In this document: positions 1-7,972 of the stretch, in pieces
How positions within the stretch are numbered: position 1 is the first letter of the stretch
Layout of the letters: each line of letters starts with the position of its first letter
DNA from: an uncultured Bacteroidales bacterium
GTDB taxonomy: Bacteria; Bacteroidota; Bacteroidia; Bacteroidales; Muribaculaceae
DNA length: 64,000 nucleotides
NCBI GenBank assembly: GCA_902792895.1
Contig: CADBBK010000012.1
Coordinates: forward strand, 1 to 64,000
Direction: 5' to 3'
Program-made: the position numbers and the translations under genes
Notes under the pieces: generated by a model
Told to the model about the DNA's origin: nothing
Databases searched by the model: none
The model's input: the letters and a program-made list of their open reading frames with translations, nothing else

Positions 1-858
1 TGGATGCAGTTGTGATGAAGGCTTGTCGTTATAAATGACTCGGACACTGTTCTTCTTGCCGTCCCGTCTCATCTCGCTGAGTTCGTAGAAGAAATACAGT
101 TGTCCGCTCGTGGGCAATAAACCCTCGCGGTCGAGGAACGCGAGGTCAGCACAATCTATTTGCAGCAGCAACGACAGGGGGTAGCCGCTATTGTCAAGTG
201 GCCATTGGAAATCATCGGCAACATCAGGGCGCCCGCCTAATTTGGAGCAACCGGCAGTCAATGGGACGTTACCGTTTCCCACCAATGAGATCTGAATGGC
301 ATTGCGGCTGAAGGACTTGAGCAACTCCATGTAGTGACGCACCTTTTTTTTGTCTAATCTGAACTCATCGTCGGTATCCTTGGGCAAGGGTACGAGTTTC
401 TCGAATTCCTTGTCGATTTTGTCCATTGCGGAAGCCAGCACGAAGATCAAGACAAGTATTGCTATGAACTCTATCCATATCGTCAACGGCGCGTCCACCA
501 TCGGCGCGTCCGGGTCGCCTTGCTTATACCAGAAATGCAAGAGGACAATATCGCCGACAAACATGCAGGTGAGCAGTACTTTCACGGCTATCAGTTTTTT
601 GATTTTTCTGATGTCCAAATCCATGTGATGACCGTCAGATTCGACCTCATCGGCGGTTCCCTCAGCCACGATTCTGACGGCTTTGTAGAGCCCGTAAAAC
701 GACAGCAGCGCGATGACCGCGAACGTGCCCAGCAGCTCCATGTTCGCCCTATTCCACCCGAGGAGCAGAATGAGAAGGCTACAACCGGCTACAAACACGC
801 AGAAGGTCAGCAGTGCATACCCTGTCCCTAGTCTGCCAGTATCTCTTTTCGCGTCCAA
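1..858 (-). CDS. DUF1963 domain protein with N-terminal membrane segments (partial)
   Basis: The reading frame is open from 858 to the window edge, so the C-terminus is missing. The visible 286 codons show about four hydrophobic segments in the first 150 residues (for example around TGYALLTFCVFVAG and WIEFIAILVLIFVLAS). A soluble domain follows with the signature of the DUF1963/YwqG family: a GGRPD...WP stretch, then a QIDCADLAFLD-like strand and LLPTSGQLYFFYE. The function of DUF1963 proteins is unknown; they are often small stand-alone proteins, so the membrane-anchored form is less usual. There is no ATG before the first hydrophobic segment: a TTG at 858 (after a stop at 874-876) is the likely start, while the first ATG (741) would delete the first membrane segment. 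Family assignment is good, start choice tentative. Confidence 0.7.
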   Translation of the reverse strand, partial: MDAKRDTGRLGTGYALLTFCVFVAGCSLLILLLGWNRANMELLGTFAVIALLSFYGLYKAVRIVAEGTADEVESDGHHMDLDIRKIKKLIAVKVLLTCMFVGDIVLLHFWYKQGDPDAPMVDAPLTIWIEFIAILVLIFVLASAMDKIDKEFEKLVPLPKDTDDEFRLDKKKVRHYMELLKSFSRNAIQISLVGNGNVPLTAGCSKLGGRPDVADDFQWPLDNSGYPLSLLLQIDCADLAFLDREGLLPTSGQLYFFYELSEMRRDGKKNSVRVIYNDKPSSQLHP

Positions 859-934
859 ATCAGTTGATATGAGTTATAAAAAACATGAACTGGAAATATC
901 GCATGATTGAATCTCTCGGTCCACGATTAATGGG

Positions 935-1897
935 TTACTGCTCGAGGGAGGCGATGACGTTGAGCAGCGTCTGGCCGACCTCGGCGAGGGTGACGGGGCT
1001 GATGCCGTCCATGGTGTCGTGGATGGTGTGCCACTCGGGGCAAAAACCCGTGGGGCTGTCGCTGCGCATGTCGATGATGTCCACACAGGAGATGCCGGCG
1101 CGGTTGACGAAGATGTGGTCGTCGGTCACGGCACCGCCCGGGCTGTTGATGAAATGACTGCCGGCAGCGCAGTTCCATACCAGGTCAACAAAGCCGCTGG
1201 CGTACTGCGTCGAGTAGTACTCGCGGGTGAAAGTGGCCTCGGGGGAACCCACCATGTCAAGCAGGATGCCGAACAGCGGCTTGTAGTTGCTCACATGGGG
1301 ATGTGTGGCCCAGAACTGCGTGCCCAGGCCCCATGACTCCTCGTTGTCGTCCACACCCATGTCCTCGGCATCCACGAGCACGATGTCCACACCCAGGTCG
1401 GTCTTGTCGACCTTGAGTTGGCGTGCGAGTTGCAGCAGCACAGCCACTCCACTGGCGGCATCGTTGGCGCCCATGACGGGCTTGCGGTGGTTGGACTCGT
1501 CGGCGTCATTGTCGGCCCAGGGACGGCAGTCCCAATGGGCGAGCAGCAGCAGGCGCTGGCTGGCCTCGGGGTTGATGATGCCGATGACGTTCTTGATGCC
1601 CAGGCGGCCCTCGGTAGCCGTCTGGACGGTGCCTGTCTGCAGGATGACGGTGTCGCACGATTCCTGCAGGGTGGACATCAGCCACTCGGCACACTGGGCG
1701 TGGGCCGGTGTGCCCGGCACGCGCGGGCCGAAGTCACATTGCTGGCGCGTGAGTTCCAGTGCAGCGTTGCCGTCAAAGGACTGCCGCTGTACTGTGGCCG
1801 TATCCTGGGCCGTGCTGCCCGATGTCGCCCCGCTAGTCGAGTTGCCGCATGCAGTTACCAATGCCATGAGTGCTATATATAATAATGTCATCTTCAT
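935..1897 (-). CDS. M28-family zinc protein, glutaminyl-peptide cyclotransferase-like lipoprotein
   Basis: The protein has the M28 peptidase / bacterial type II glutaminyl cyclase fold signatures: LLLLAHWDCRPWAD, then MGANDAASGVAVLL, then IVLVDAEDMG, then a late DDHIFVNRAG. These provide the Asp, Glu and His positions that bind zinc in this superfamily. The HWDxRPWAD form is the one I associate with the Bacteroidetes glutaminyl cyclases (Porphyromonas, Tannerella), which cyclise N-terminal Gln of exported proteins to pyroglutamate. An ordinary aminopeptidase activity is the alternative. The start at 1897 gives MKMTLLYIALMALVTACG, a lipoprotein signal with lipobox Cys; a longer frame from 1960 only adds a polar leader. 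It is thus predicted to act in the periplasm. It lies upstream of secG on the same strand with 116 bp between. Confidence 0.8.
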   Translation of the reverse strand: MKMTLLYIALMALVTACGNSTSGATSGSTAQDTATVQRQSFDGNAALELTRQQCDFGPRVPGTPAHAQCAEWLMSTLQESCDTVILQTGTVQTATEGRLGIKNVIGIINPEASQRLLLLAHWDCRPWADNDADESNHRKPVMGANDAASGVAVLLQLARQLKVDKTDLGVDIVLVDAEDMGVDDNEESWGLGTQFWATHPHVSNYKPLFGILLDMVGSPEATFTREYYSTQYASGFVDLVWNCAAGSHFINSPGGAVTDDHIFVNRAGISCVDIIDMRSDSPTGFCPEWHTIHDTMDGISPVTLAEVGQTLLNVIASLEQ

Positions 1898-2013
1898 AGT
1901 GTGACAAACAGATAAAAAAGAGGCGGTATGTCTTGTCCCGCTGTGATGCGGACACGACATACCGCATCCAAAAGAAAAGTTAGTTTTAAAAAGATGCAGT
2001 GGTTGCAGTGAAG

Positions 2014-2406
2014 TTACTTGCCCTCGGGCTTGGCAGGAGCGGCAGCCTCCTTGGCAGGAGCAGCGGCTTCCTGAGCGGGAGCAGCCTGTGCGGCGGGAGC
2101 CTCTTCGGCGGGAGTGCCGAAGTTGGGCGCCTGAGTCTCGCTGGTGGGTAACTTCTTGATTTGGGGAGCGCCTTCAACGATTCGGGGAGCGCTGACGAAT
2201 GCCGACCAAATGCTCAACACGCAGATGAAGATGGCCAGACCCCAAGTTGCTTTCTCTACGAAATCGGTGGTTTTGCGCACACCCATGAACTGGTTATAGT
2301 TGTTCACGTTGGCAGCAAGGCCGCCACCTTTGGATTTTTGGATAAGGATTACACCGATAAGCAATAACGATGCAATCGTGATCAGAATTGCTAAAATAAT
2401 GTACAT
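2014..2406 (-). CDS. secG: Preprotein translocase subunit SecG
   Basis: SecG is the small accessory subunit of the SecYEG protein-conducting channel. The 130-aa product starts with a hydrophobic helix (MYIILAILITIASLLLIGV), then the conserved loop ILIQKSKGGGLAA, then a second membrane helix around residues 50-70. That is the two-helix SecG pattern. The last 45 residues are a low-complexity tail rich in Ala, Pro, Glu and Lys (PAKEAAAPAKPEGK), common in Bacteroidetes SecG and of unknown role. The gene starts 6 bp after the upstream unknown gene ends, so it is the last gene of the acyltransferase / sigma-54 activator / lptE / unknown / secG run. Confidence 0.93.
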   Translation of the reverse strand: MYIILAILITIASLLLIGVILIQKSKGGGLAANVNNYNQFMGVRKTTDFVEKATWGLAIFICVLSIWSAFVSAPRIVEGAPQIKKLPTSETQAPNFGTPAEEAPAAQAAPAQEAAAPAKEAAAPAKPEGK

Positions 2407-2412
2407 TTTTTC

Positions 2413-3222
2413 TTATTTTTTGATGTTTACTGTCTCATTTAGGACCAATTTCTTCAAAAATCGAATTTGGTCTGCAAAGTAAATACTTTTTTCTGGATAA
2501 TTCAAACTTAATTGCTCAATAATTTCAAGTGCCTTTAAATATTTGTGTCTTGCGATGTACATCTTGGCGAGACTTTCGCTCAACATGGAATCATCGTTTT
2601 GGGTAGGATTGTCGATGACGTCGTCGGCAATTTCGGCCTTCTCCTCCTCGCCGACGGGGGCGACGATGGGAGTGCGGGCTGCCTGTTCTCCCAGTTGCAT
2701 CTGCTCGGCGATGAACTTGTTGATGAGTTCATCCTGGGCATCGCTGTCGGCAGGAGCCTTGCCGCCCTCCTGCTGCTCCTGTGCTGCGAGCACGTCGGCA
2801 TAGTCGGGCTGCGGGTTGAAGATGGCGCGGCTCAGGGCCTCGACCTCGCCGGGAGCACTCTTGGCATAGGTGTCCAGGAAGCGATCGATAGCCGTGACGG
2901 TGTCGGGGGTGGCGGGCAGCGCCTCGGGCGGATAGAAGTCGTTGAGCAACGCCGTGTCTTCGCCGAGCACGCCAGCCAGCGCACGCCTGTCGGGGAAGGT
3001 GATGGCGAGTTTGGCCAGCACGTCCTCGTTGCCTTTGGCGCCGTTGCGCTCGAGAAACAACAGCATGGGCAGCACGCAGTAAGGTGCCGCCTGCTCGCAG
3101 TCGTCCAGCCATTGCCTGGTCACCTGACCGGTGCCGTCGCCAGAGGCCGCAATCTGCTTGAGTTCGTCAACCAGAGCCGTTGTTGTCATTGGATTCTCAC
3201 TCATCGGTGCTTGCACATTCAC
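2413..3222 (-). CDS. Unknown protein between lptE and secG (TPR-like position in Bacteroidales)
   Basis: This 269-aa protein has no signal peptide and no membrane segment. It is acidic in the middle (EEEKAEIADDVIDNPTQ) and ends in a helical stretch, LAKMYIARHKYLKALEIIEQ followed by LSLNYPEKSIYFADQIRFL, which looks like one or two tetratricopeptide-type helices. In other Bacteroidales the gene between lptE and secG is usually annotated as a tetratricopeptide repeat protein, which fits. The function is unknown. Start candidates are the ATGs at 3222, 3204 and 3189; the first leaves a 30-bp gap to lptE. Confidence 0.75.
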   Translation of the reverse strand: MNVQAPMSENPMTTTALVDELKQIAASGDGTGQVTRQWLDDCEQAAPYCVLPMLLFLERNGAKGNEDVLAKLAITFPDRRALAGVLGEDTALLNDFYPPEALPATPDTVTAIDRFLDTYAKSAPGEVEALSRAIFNPQPDYADVLAAQEQQEGGKAPADSDAQDELINKFIAEQMQLGEQAARTPIVAPVGEEEKAEIADDVIDNPTQNDDSMLSESLAKMYIARHKYLKALEIIEQLSLNYPEKSIYFADQIRFLKKLVLNETVNIKK

Positions 3223-3252
3223 AATTATCGTGCCATCGGGAAAAACTGTCAG

Positions 3253-3768
3253 TTACCAGTCGCCCAAGGTCGCGTTGAAAATCAGGTCGCTCAGGTCCTT
3301 GCAGATCTGGTTACACAACTCGTCCTGCACGTCCACCAGCAGTTCGCTGCTCGAGAAGTCGCGGTAGGCGCTGAAGGAGAGGTCCTTGGACAACGCCTGA
3401 TTCTTGTTGTTGACATACTTGACCTTGACCGTGATGGTGAGGCGCGTCTGACTAGCGTAGGCGTCCTCGCCCACGGCTTGGGGCGAAAGCTGGTAGTTGG
3501 TGATCTCACCCTCCATGTGCAGGTCGGCATTCCGGTTGTCGACGACGCGCAACCGTGTCTGCTGGGCAATCATGTCGGTCATGCGGTTCTCGAACATCGA
3601 TTGCAGCGGCGGATACACCAGCGCAGCGCGGATGGGGAATTCACCGAACGAGATGGTGTGGTAGACGCTGTAGTCGATGGACGCGCCGTTGAGCGTGTAG
3701 CGCGGGATACAGGCAGTCCATGCCAGCGATGCCACGACGAGGGTCAATATGATAGCCAGGCGTTTCAC
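3253..3768 (-). CDS. lptE: LptE-family outer-membrane LPS assembly lipoprotein
   Basis: A 171-aa lipoprotein: MKRLAIILTLVVASLAWTAC gives the signal and lipobox Cys. The body has the Bacteroidetes LptE pattern (YTLNGASIDY, TISFGEFPIRAALVYPPL, then ENRMTDMIAQQTRLRVV and EGEITNYQLSP). LptE plugs the LptD barrel that inserts lipopolysaccharide in the outer membrane. The start codon is GTG (the first codon reads as Met) and overlaps the stop of the upstream activator gene as TAGTG, so the two are probably translationally coupled. Confidence 0.87.
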   Translation of the reverse strand: MKRLAIILTLVVASLAWTACIPRYTLNGASIDYSVYHTISFGEFPIRAALVYPPLQSMFENRMTDMIAQQTRLRVVDNRNADLHMEGEITNYQLSPQAVGEDAYASQTRLTITVKVKYVNNKNQALSKDLSFSAYRDFSSSELLVDVQDELCNQICKDLSDLIFNATLGDW

Positions 3769-5030
3769 TACAGGTCCAGGTTGTATTGCTTGATCTTGCG
3801 GTACAGGGTGCGCTCCGAGATGTTCAGCTCCTGGGCCGATGCCTTGCGCTTGCCGTTGTTGCGGCGCAGTGCTTGCTCGATGGTCTCGCGCTCGGTCTCC
3901 TCGAGTGTCTTGACCGTCTCGCTGTCCACGTCCATGGCCGATACCTCATCGACATGTCCCAGTTCCTGGGCCGATGCCTGCATGTTGCGGTAGGGCGAGT
4001 TCATCTCCCCTGCGGGGGAATCGTTGCCCGAGATGCCCAACAGGGGGTTGGTTTCGCGACGCAGTTCGTGTACTGCCGAGCCGACGTGCGTGGACTCGTT
4101 CATGCCATCGAGCCGCTTCTTGAGCGCCTCGATCTCGGCCTTGGTCGAGAGCATGAACTTGAGCAGCATCTCGCGGTCCACGTTGTAGTCGTAGTTGGGC
4201 GAGGACTGCACGGTCAGTGCGGTCTCGCGGTTGCTGGGCATGTACTGCTTCAGGGTGATGGCATCGACGGTGTTGCCCGACTCAAACAGGGCGACTTGCT
4301 CGATGACGCTCTTGAGCTGGCGCACGTTGCCGGGCCAGTAGTAGGCCTTCAGCAGGCGTATGGCGTCCTCGGTCAGGGTGACATTCTCGGTGTGGTTCTT
4401 CTCCACGAAATTGGACAGGAAGAGCATGGCCAGCAGCTTGATGTCATCATCGCGCTCGCGCAGGGGGGGCACGTTGATGAGCACCGTCGAGAGACGGTAA
4501 TACAGGTCCTCGCGGAACTTGCCCTCCTTGACGGCCTGCAGCATGTCCTTGTTGGTGGCTGCCACGATGCGGATGTTGGTCTTGCGCACCGTGCTGTCGC
4601 CCACGCGCAGGTATTCGCCATTCTCGAGCACGCGCAGCAGTCGTGCCTGGGTGCTCAGGGGCATCTCGGCCACCTCGTCGAGGAAGATGACGCCGCCGTC
4701 GGCCTCCTCAAAGTAGCCCTTGTGGTCGGCAATGGCGCCGGTGAAGGAGCCCTTGACGTGACCGAACAGTTCGCTGTCGATGGTGCCCTCGGGTATGGCG
4801 CCGCAGTTGACGGCAATATATTTCTTGTGCTTGCGTGCGCTGCTCTCGTGGATGATTTTGGGGAAGTGCTCCTTACCCGAGCCGCTCTCGCCGATGATGA
4901 GCACGCTCAGGTCGATGGGTGCCACGAGCAGGGCACGACGGATGGCGGCAATCAGGGCAGGCGATTCGCCCACGATGCCAAAACGCAGCTTGATGTTGCG
5001 GATGTCGTTGTCGATTACTTTTTTTGCCAT
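3768..5030 (-). CDS. Sigma-54-dependent transcriptional activator without N-terminal sensor
   Basis: A 420-aa bacterial enhancer-binding protein. The AAA+ domain starts almost at the N-terminus, with Walker A GESGSGKE, the sigma-54 contact loop GSFTGA (instead of GAFTGA), Walker B GGVIFLDEVAEM, and sensor motifs ATNKDM and LYYRLS. The C-terminus is a Fis-type helix-turn-helix (SAQELNISERTLYRKIKQY). There is no receiver, PAS or GAF domain in front, so activity must be set by expression or by a partner. Between the AAA+ and HTH parts there is a polar linker of about 100 residues. The start is ATG at 5030, overlapping the acyltransferase stop by 16 bp; the 3' end overlaps lptE. A role in envelope stress or outer-membrane biogenesis is suggested by context only. 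Confidence 0.9.
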   Translation of the reverse strand: MAKKVIDNDIRNIKLRFGIVGESPALIAAIRRALLVAPIDLSVLIIGESGSGKEHFPKIIHESSARKHKKYIAVNCGAIPEGTIDSELFGHVKGSFTGAIADHKGYFEEADGGVIFLDEVAEMPLSTQARLLRVLENGEYLRVGDSTVRKTNIRIVAATNKDMLQAVKEGKFREDLYYRLSTVLINVPPLRERDDDIKLLAMLFLSNFVEKNHTENVTLTEDAIRLLKAYYWPGNVRQLKSVIEQVALFESGNTVDAITLKQYMPSNRETALTVQSSPNYDYNVDREMLLKFMLSTKAEIEALKKRLDGMNESTHVGSAVHELRRETNPLLGISGNDSPAGEMNSPYRNMQASAQELGHVDEVSAMDVDSETVKTLEETERETIEQALRRNNGKRKASAQELNISERTLYRKIKQYNLDL

Positions 5031-5905
5031 TTTTTCATTTTGTAAGTTTCAGTTTTCAAGAATTGGCCCAGTTCTTCGGGCGTAGTGTACTGTGCATACT
5101 GCTCGGGCATGATGGGGTCATGCACGCTGACGCGGAAGTTGTAGTCCTTGCGGCGGAAAATCTCGGCGGGCAGGCGCAGGGTGCGCAGTTTCCAGCTGAT
5201 GACGCCCAGTGCGAGCGACAGCCAGCTGTTGTGCCCGTGGATATAGATGGGGATGACGGGCACCTTGAGTTTCATGATCAGGCGCATGATGACGGGTTGC
5301 CATTCGCGGTCCTCGACGCGCAGGTGCCAGTTGAGCTTGCTCACGGCGCCGGCGGGGAAGAATCCCAGCGGATGGCCAGCCTTGACGTGCTTGAGCGACT
5401 CGCTGATGCCCTGCATCGACACGGCACGCTTGGCGGGGTCATCGCTGGCCAGGGCATCAACGGTGATGAAGTTGGGCTTCATGCCGCCGATTTTGCCCAG
5501 GATCATGTTGACCATGAACTTGTAGTCGGGCCTACGGGTGCCGATGATGTGGATCATCATCACACCGTCGATGGCGCCGAAGGGGTGGTTGGAAACAGTG
5601 ATGAACGGACCCTCGGGCAGGTTGTCGAGCACCTCGCCGTTGTCAAAGGTGATGGTGGAGTTCAGATCCTTCATGAAGCCGGTGCAGAAAGGCACACCCG
5701 GCGTGTGGCAGTTGTGGCCGTGGATCCAGTTGGCATCATCCATGTCGAGCAGGTGGAACAACCACTTGACCAGCTTGGGTTTGCCGTCAAAGAACGGCAC
5801 CATTTTGCGGATGTCGTCATAGTCCAGGATATCGGGCTTGACGGGTGGGGTCTGTTGTTGCTCTTGCTGTGGTTTGTCTTGCTTGTTGTAGTCTTCCATT
5901 AGCAT
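5015..5905 (-). CDS. Lysophospholipid acyltransferase (1-acyl-glycerol-3-phosphate acyltransferase-like)
   Basis: A 296-aa protein of the PlsC/hemolysin-like acyltransferase family. It shows the HxxxxD catalytic box in VSNHPFGAIDGVMM, the phosphate-binding part near MILGKIGGMKPNFI, and the FFPAGAVSKL block (the FPEG-type motif). The substrate is probably an acyl-ACP plus a lysophospholipid or ornithine-lipid precursor. An N-terminal Gln/Pro-rich leader (KQDKPQQEQQQ) precedes the domain. The first ATG (5905) is followed by a second at 5899, and the promoter -7 box lies just upstream. It is the first gene of the run that continues to secG. Confidence 0.83.
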   Translation of the reverse strand: MLMEDYNKQDKPQQEQQQTPPVKPDILDYDDIRKMVPFFDGKPKLVKWLFHLLDMDDANWIHGHNCHTPGVPFCTGFMKDLNSTITFDNGEVLDNLPEGPFITVSNHPFGAIDGVMMIHIIGTRRPDYKFMVNMILGKIGGMKPNFITVDALASDDPAKRAVSMQGISESLKHVKAGHPLGFFPAGAVSKLNWHLRVEDREWQPVIMRLIMKLKVPVIPIYIHGHNSWLSLALGVISWKLRTLRLPAEIFRRKDYNFRVSVHDPIMPEQYAQYTTPEELGQFLKTETYKMKKWQKK

Positions 5906-5922
5906 AATGTGAAAATCGGATG

Positions 5923-5930
5923 CAAAGATA
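5923..5930 (-). promoter_or_regulatory. Bacteroidetes -7 box for the acyltransferase operon
   Basis: The minus strand reads TATCTTTG, matching TAnnTTTG, about 18-25 bp before the acyltransferase start. A TTTG that could be the -33 box lies 23 bp upstream, slightly too far. Confidence 0.5.
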
Positions 5931-6095
5931 CAACTTTATTTCGGGAACTGACACAAAGAAATGTTAAAAAGTGACATTTTGGCAGAAAAATTTTCTACTG
6001 CGGGCGCCCGGTGGGGGTAATGCATTGTGCAGCAGGGGGTAGCGGCAAGGCTTGACGGCAAGGTGTAATAGCAAGGCATAATAGCAAGGCGGAGC

Positions 6096-6183
6096 CTTGC
6101 AATACCCTGACGGGAGGCTTGCAATACACTGACGGGAGGCTTGCAATGCCCCGACCTGGGGCTTGCATTGCTTGAATGGATGG
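6096..6183. repeat. 22-bp tandem repeat, 3 full units plus a partial
   Basis: Units start at 6096, 6118, 6140 and 6162, each beginning CTTGCAAT and ending in a GGGAGG/TGGGG run. Just before (6048-6095) the words GGCAAGG and AGCAAGG recur, so the whole segment can also pair with itself. It sits in the 3' flank of the minus-strand gene 6194-6766. No ORF fits it. Confidence 0.75.
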
Positions 6184-6193
6184 AAGGGTGGGG

Positions 6194-6766
6194 TTAGTCT
6201 TTCTTTTTGTTGTTTTCCTCTTTGGGTTGCTGGGCGTCCTTGTAGGGGTTGTCCTTGATGAGGTTGGTGTCGGGCTCGATGCTGACGACGACGTGCTTGG
6301 AGTTGCCGCGCCACAGGACGATGCCCTTGTACTCGTTGTAGGTGAGGACGATGCGCTTGCCGTCCTGGGACCATTGCATGGCCTGACGGGCAAGGGTGTC
6401 GTTGGGGATGGAGAACTTGAAGTCGCTGGTGATGGCGGGAATCGTGCCGTCGACGTAGCCCTCGCTGACCATCTCGCCCTCAAAGGTCTTGAACAGCGAG
6501 CCCTCATTGCTCACCTTCATGATCCAGCCCTTCTCCTGGCTCACGCGGTAGGGGTGGAAATAGTGCTGCCACATCCACCAGCCCAGGAACAATACCATGG
6601 CCGTGATGATGAGTATGAGCACCATCTTGACGGAGTTGCCGCGGCGCTCGATGGTAGCCTCCTTGATTTCGCGCTCCTCGCGCTCGAGTTCGGTTTCCTG
6701 ATGCTGTTGGGGTTGCTCTTCAGGGTCGTGAACGTCGGTGAAATGATCGTCAAAGTTGTCGTCCAT
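6194..6766 (-). CDS. Single-pass membrane protein of unknown function
   Basis: A 190-aa protein with an acidic, Gln-rich cytoplasmic N-terminus (about 45 residues), one membrane helix (VLILIITAMVLFLGWWMW, residues about 49-66), and a periplasmic C-terminal domain. That domain includes GWIMKVSNEGSLFKTFEGEM and ends in a Lys/Glu-rich tail. I recognise the extracellular part as like a Bacteroidales family that is often mislabelled 6-phosphogluconate dehydrogenase; no enzyme motif is visible, so I do not assign a function. It follows the flippase-like gene by 30 bp, so the two are likely cotranscribed. Confidence 0.75.
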   Translation of the reverse strand: MDDNFDDHFTDVHDPEEQPQQHQETELEREEREIKEATIERRGNSVKMVLILIITAMVLFLGWWMWQHYFHPYRVSQEKGWIMKVSNEGSLFKTFEGEMVSEGYVDGTIPAITSDFKFSIPNDTLARQAMQWSQDGKRIVLTYNEYKGIVLWRGNSKHVVVSIEPDTNLIKDNPYKDAQQPKEENNKKKD

Positions 6767-6796
6767 AGCTTTGTAGTTTCTGGTTATAAGAGATTG

Positions 6797-7849
6797 TTAA
6801 AGTTTGATTTCTTCGTTAGTGGTGTCGACCACGGTCTTACCGCTCTCGATGCGGCTGCGGTCTATCGCCATGCTGGCAAAAGCATAGATGCCCAGGACGA
6901 TGAGCAGCACCGTCTGGAATCCCCACACGAGCATGGCAAACGCCGAAGCGCGCGGGTCAAAGTTGGAGGGCGAGAACACGCCCACGCCATAGAGCGACAA
7001 GGCGAAGATGATGGCCACATGCCAGGAGCCGAGGCCGCCGTTGGTGGGCACACCCATGCCGATGCTGCTGAGCACAAACATCACCAGTACGGCGAGCACG
7101 CTCAGGCCGCTGGTAAACGAGAATGCCTGGCAGGCCAGGTAAAGCTGCAGGAAATAGCAGCCCCAGATGAGCACCGTCAGCAGCAGGAACCACCACTTGC
7201 CTTCCATGCGGGTGATGGAGGCGAAGCCTTCCCACAGGTTGCGGGCCATGAGTTGGATTTTCTTGATGATCTTGTTCTCGGTCTTCATCACCAGCAACCA
7301 GCCCAGCGCGATGATGGCCACGGCGCTGCCGAGCCAGATGCGCGCGTCGCTGGCGACGCTGAGGAAGTTCTCCTTCATCTGCGGGTAGGAGTCAAAGAAC
7401 TTGCCGAAGGCGCCCTGTGCCAGCATGAAGGTGACCAGAGTGAGCAGGAGCACGGTGACCGTGTCGGTGAGTCGGTCGGCGACCATCGAGCCCATGACCT
7501 GGGTGACCGAGGCCTTCTGCCGGTTGGCGATGTATCCGCAGCGCCACACCTCGCCCAATCGGGGGAACGCCAGGTTGACGGCATAGGTGCCGAAGATGCT
7601 GTTGAGCACGGCGCTGAACGACGGCTTGACGTCGATGGCGCGCAGCTGGAGCCGCCAGCGCAGGGCCCTGAAAACGTGGCTCAGGATGCTCACTACTGCT
7701 ACGGGCAGGAACCACCAGTAGTCCACGTCGGTCTTGAGGGTGTCCATCATCGAGTTGATGTCCACATTCTTGTAAAGGAAATACATCAGTCCCACGCCGA
7801 TGACGAGGGGGATGCCGTATTTGATCAGATAGGAAATGGTTTTTTTCAC
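6797..7849 (-). CDS. Flippase-like (AglD2/UPF0104, LPG synthase TM-region) membrane protein
   Basis: A polytopic protein of about 350 aa with around eight hydrophobic helices. Its motifs LRALRWRLQLRA, NSIFGTYAVNLAFPRLGEVWRCGYI, MVADRLTDTVTVLLL and GMGVPTNGGLGSWHV are the signature of the lysylphosphatidylglycerol synthetase transmembrane-region / flippase-like family. Such proteins move lipids or lipid-linked sugars across the inner membrane; the substrate here is unknown. I choose GTG at 7849 because KKTISYLIKYGIPLV follows directly and an A/G-rich GAAGAGAAA lies just upstream. The ATG at 7903 would add 18 polar residues lying within the rsmA promoter region. Confidence 0.83.
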   Translation of the reverse strand: MKKTISYLIKYGIPLVIGVGLMYFLYKNVDINSMMDTLKTDVDYWWFLPVAVVSILSHVFRALRWRLQLRAIDVKPSFSAVLNSIFGTYAVNLAFPRLGEVWRCGYIANRQKASVTQVMGSMVADRLTDTVTVLLLTLVTFMLAQGAFGKFFDSYPQMKENFLSVASDARIWLGSAVAIIALGWLLVMKTENKIIKKIQLMARNLWEGFASITRMEGKWWFLLLTVLIWGCYFLQLYLACQAFSFTSGLSVLAVLVMFVLSSIGMGVPTNGGLGSWHVAIIFALSLYGVGVFSPSNFDPRASAFAMLVWGFQTVLLIVLGIYAFASMAIDRSRIESGKTVVDTTNEEIKL

Positions 7850-7886
7850 GTTTTTCTCTTCTTGTTGCGTTAAAAACTCGTGCTCC

Positions 7887-7919
7887 TTGCAGCAAGTCGG
7901 CAAAAAATAGCTATCTTTG
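7887..7919 (+). promoter_or_regulatory. Promoter of rsmA
   Basis: TTG at 7887-7889 and TATCTTTG at 7912-7919 with a 22-bp spacer, 54 bp before the rsmA ATG. The position argues for the start at 7973 rather than the upstream ATG at 7880, which would lie before the transcription start. Confidence 0.65.
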
Positions 7920-7972
7920 CAGATTGCTGTAGTGCGCCTCGAGCGTGCAAAGTTAACAATAAAAGACCAAAC

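Noticed and set aside
2545-3993. Plus-strand frame of 482 codons
   Set aside because: Antisense over three minus-strand genes with sound assignments.
3786-5045. Long plus-strand frame of 419 codons
   Set aside because: It is antisense to the sigma-54 activator gene, whose motifs are clear; the frame arises from the GC-rich codon pattern.
6096-6183. 22-bp repeats as a CRISPR array
   Set aside because: Units are directly adjacent without spacers and there are no cas genes.
6176-7873. Plus-strand frame of 565 codons
   Set aside because: It covers two minus-strand genes with good membrane helices; its translation is His/Gly/Ala/Val-rich with no motif.
7880-7972. Upstream extension of rsmA
   Set aside because: It contains the promoter; the family start KxSLGQHFL begins at 7973.
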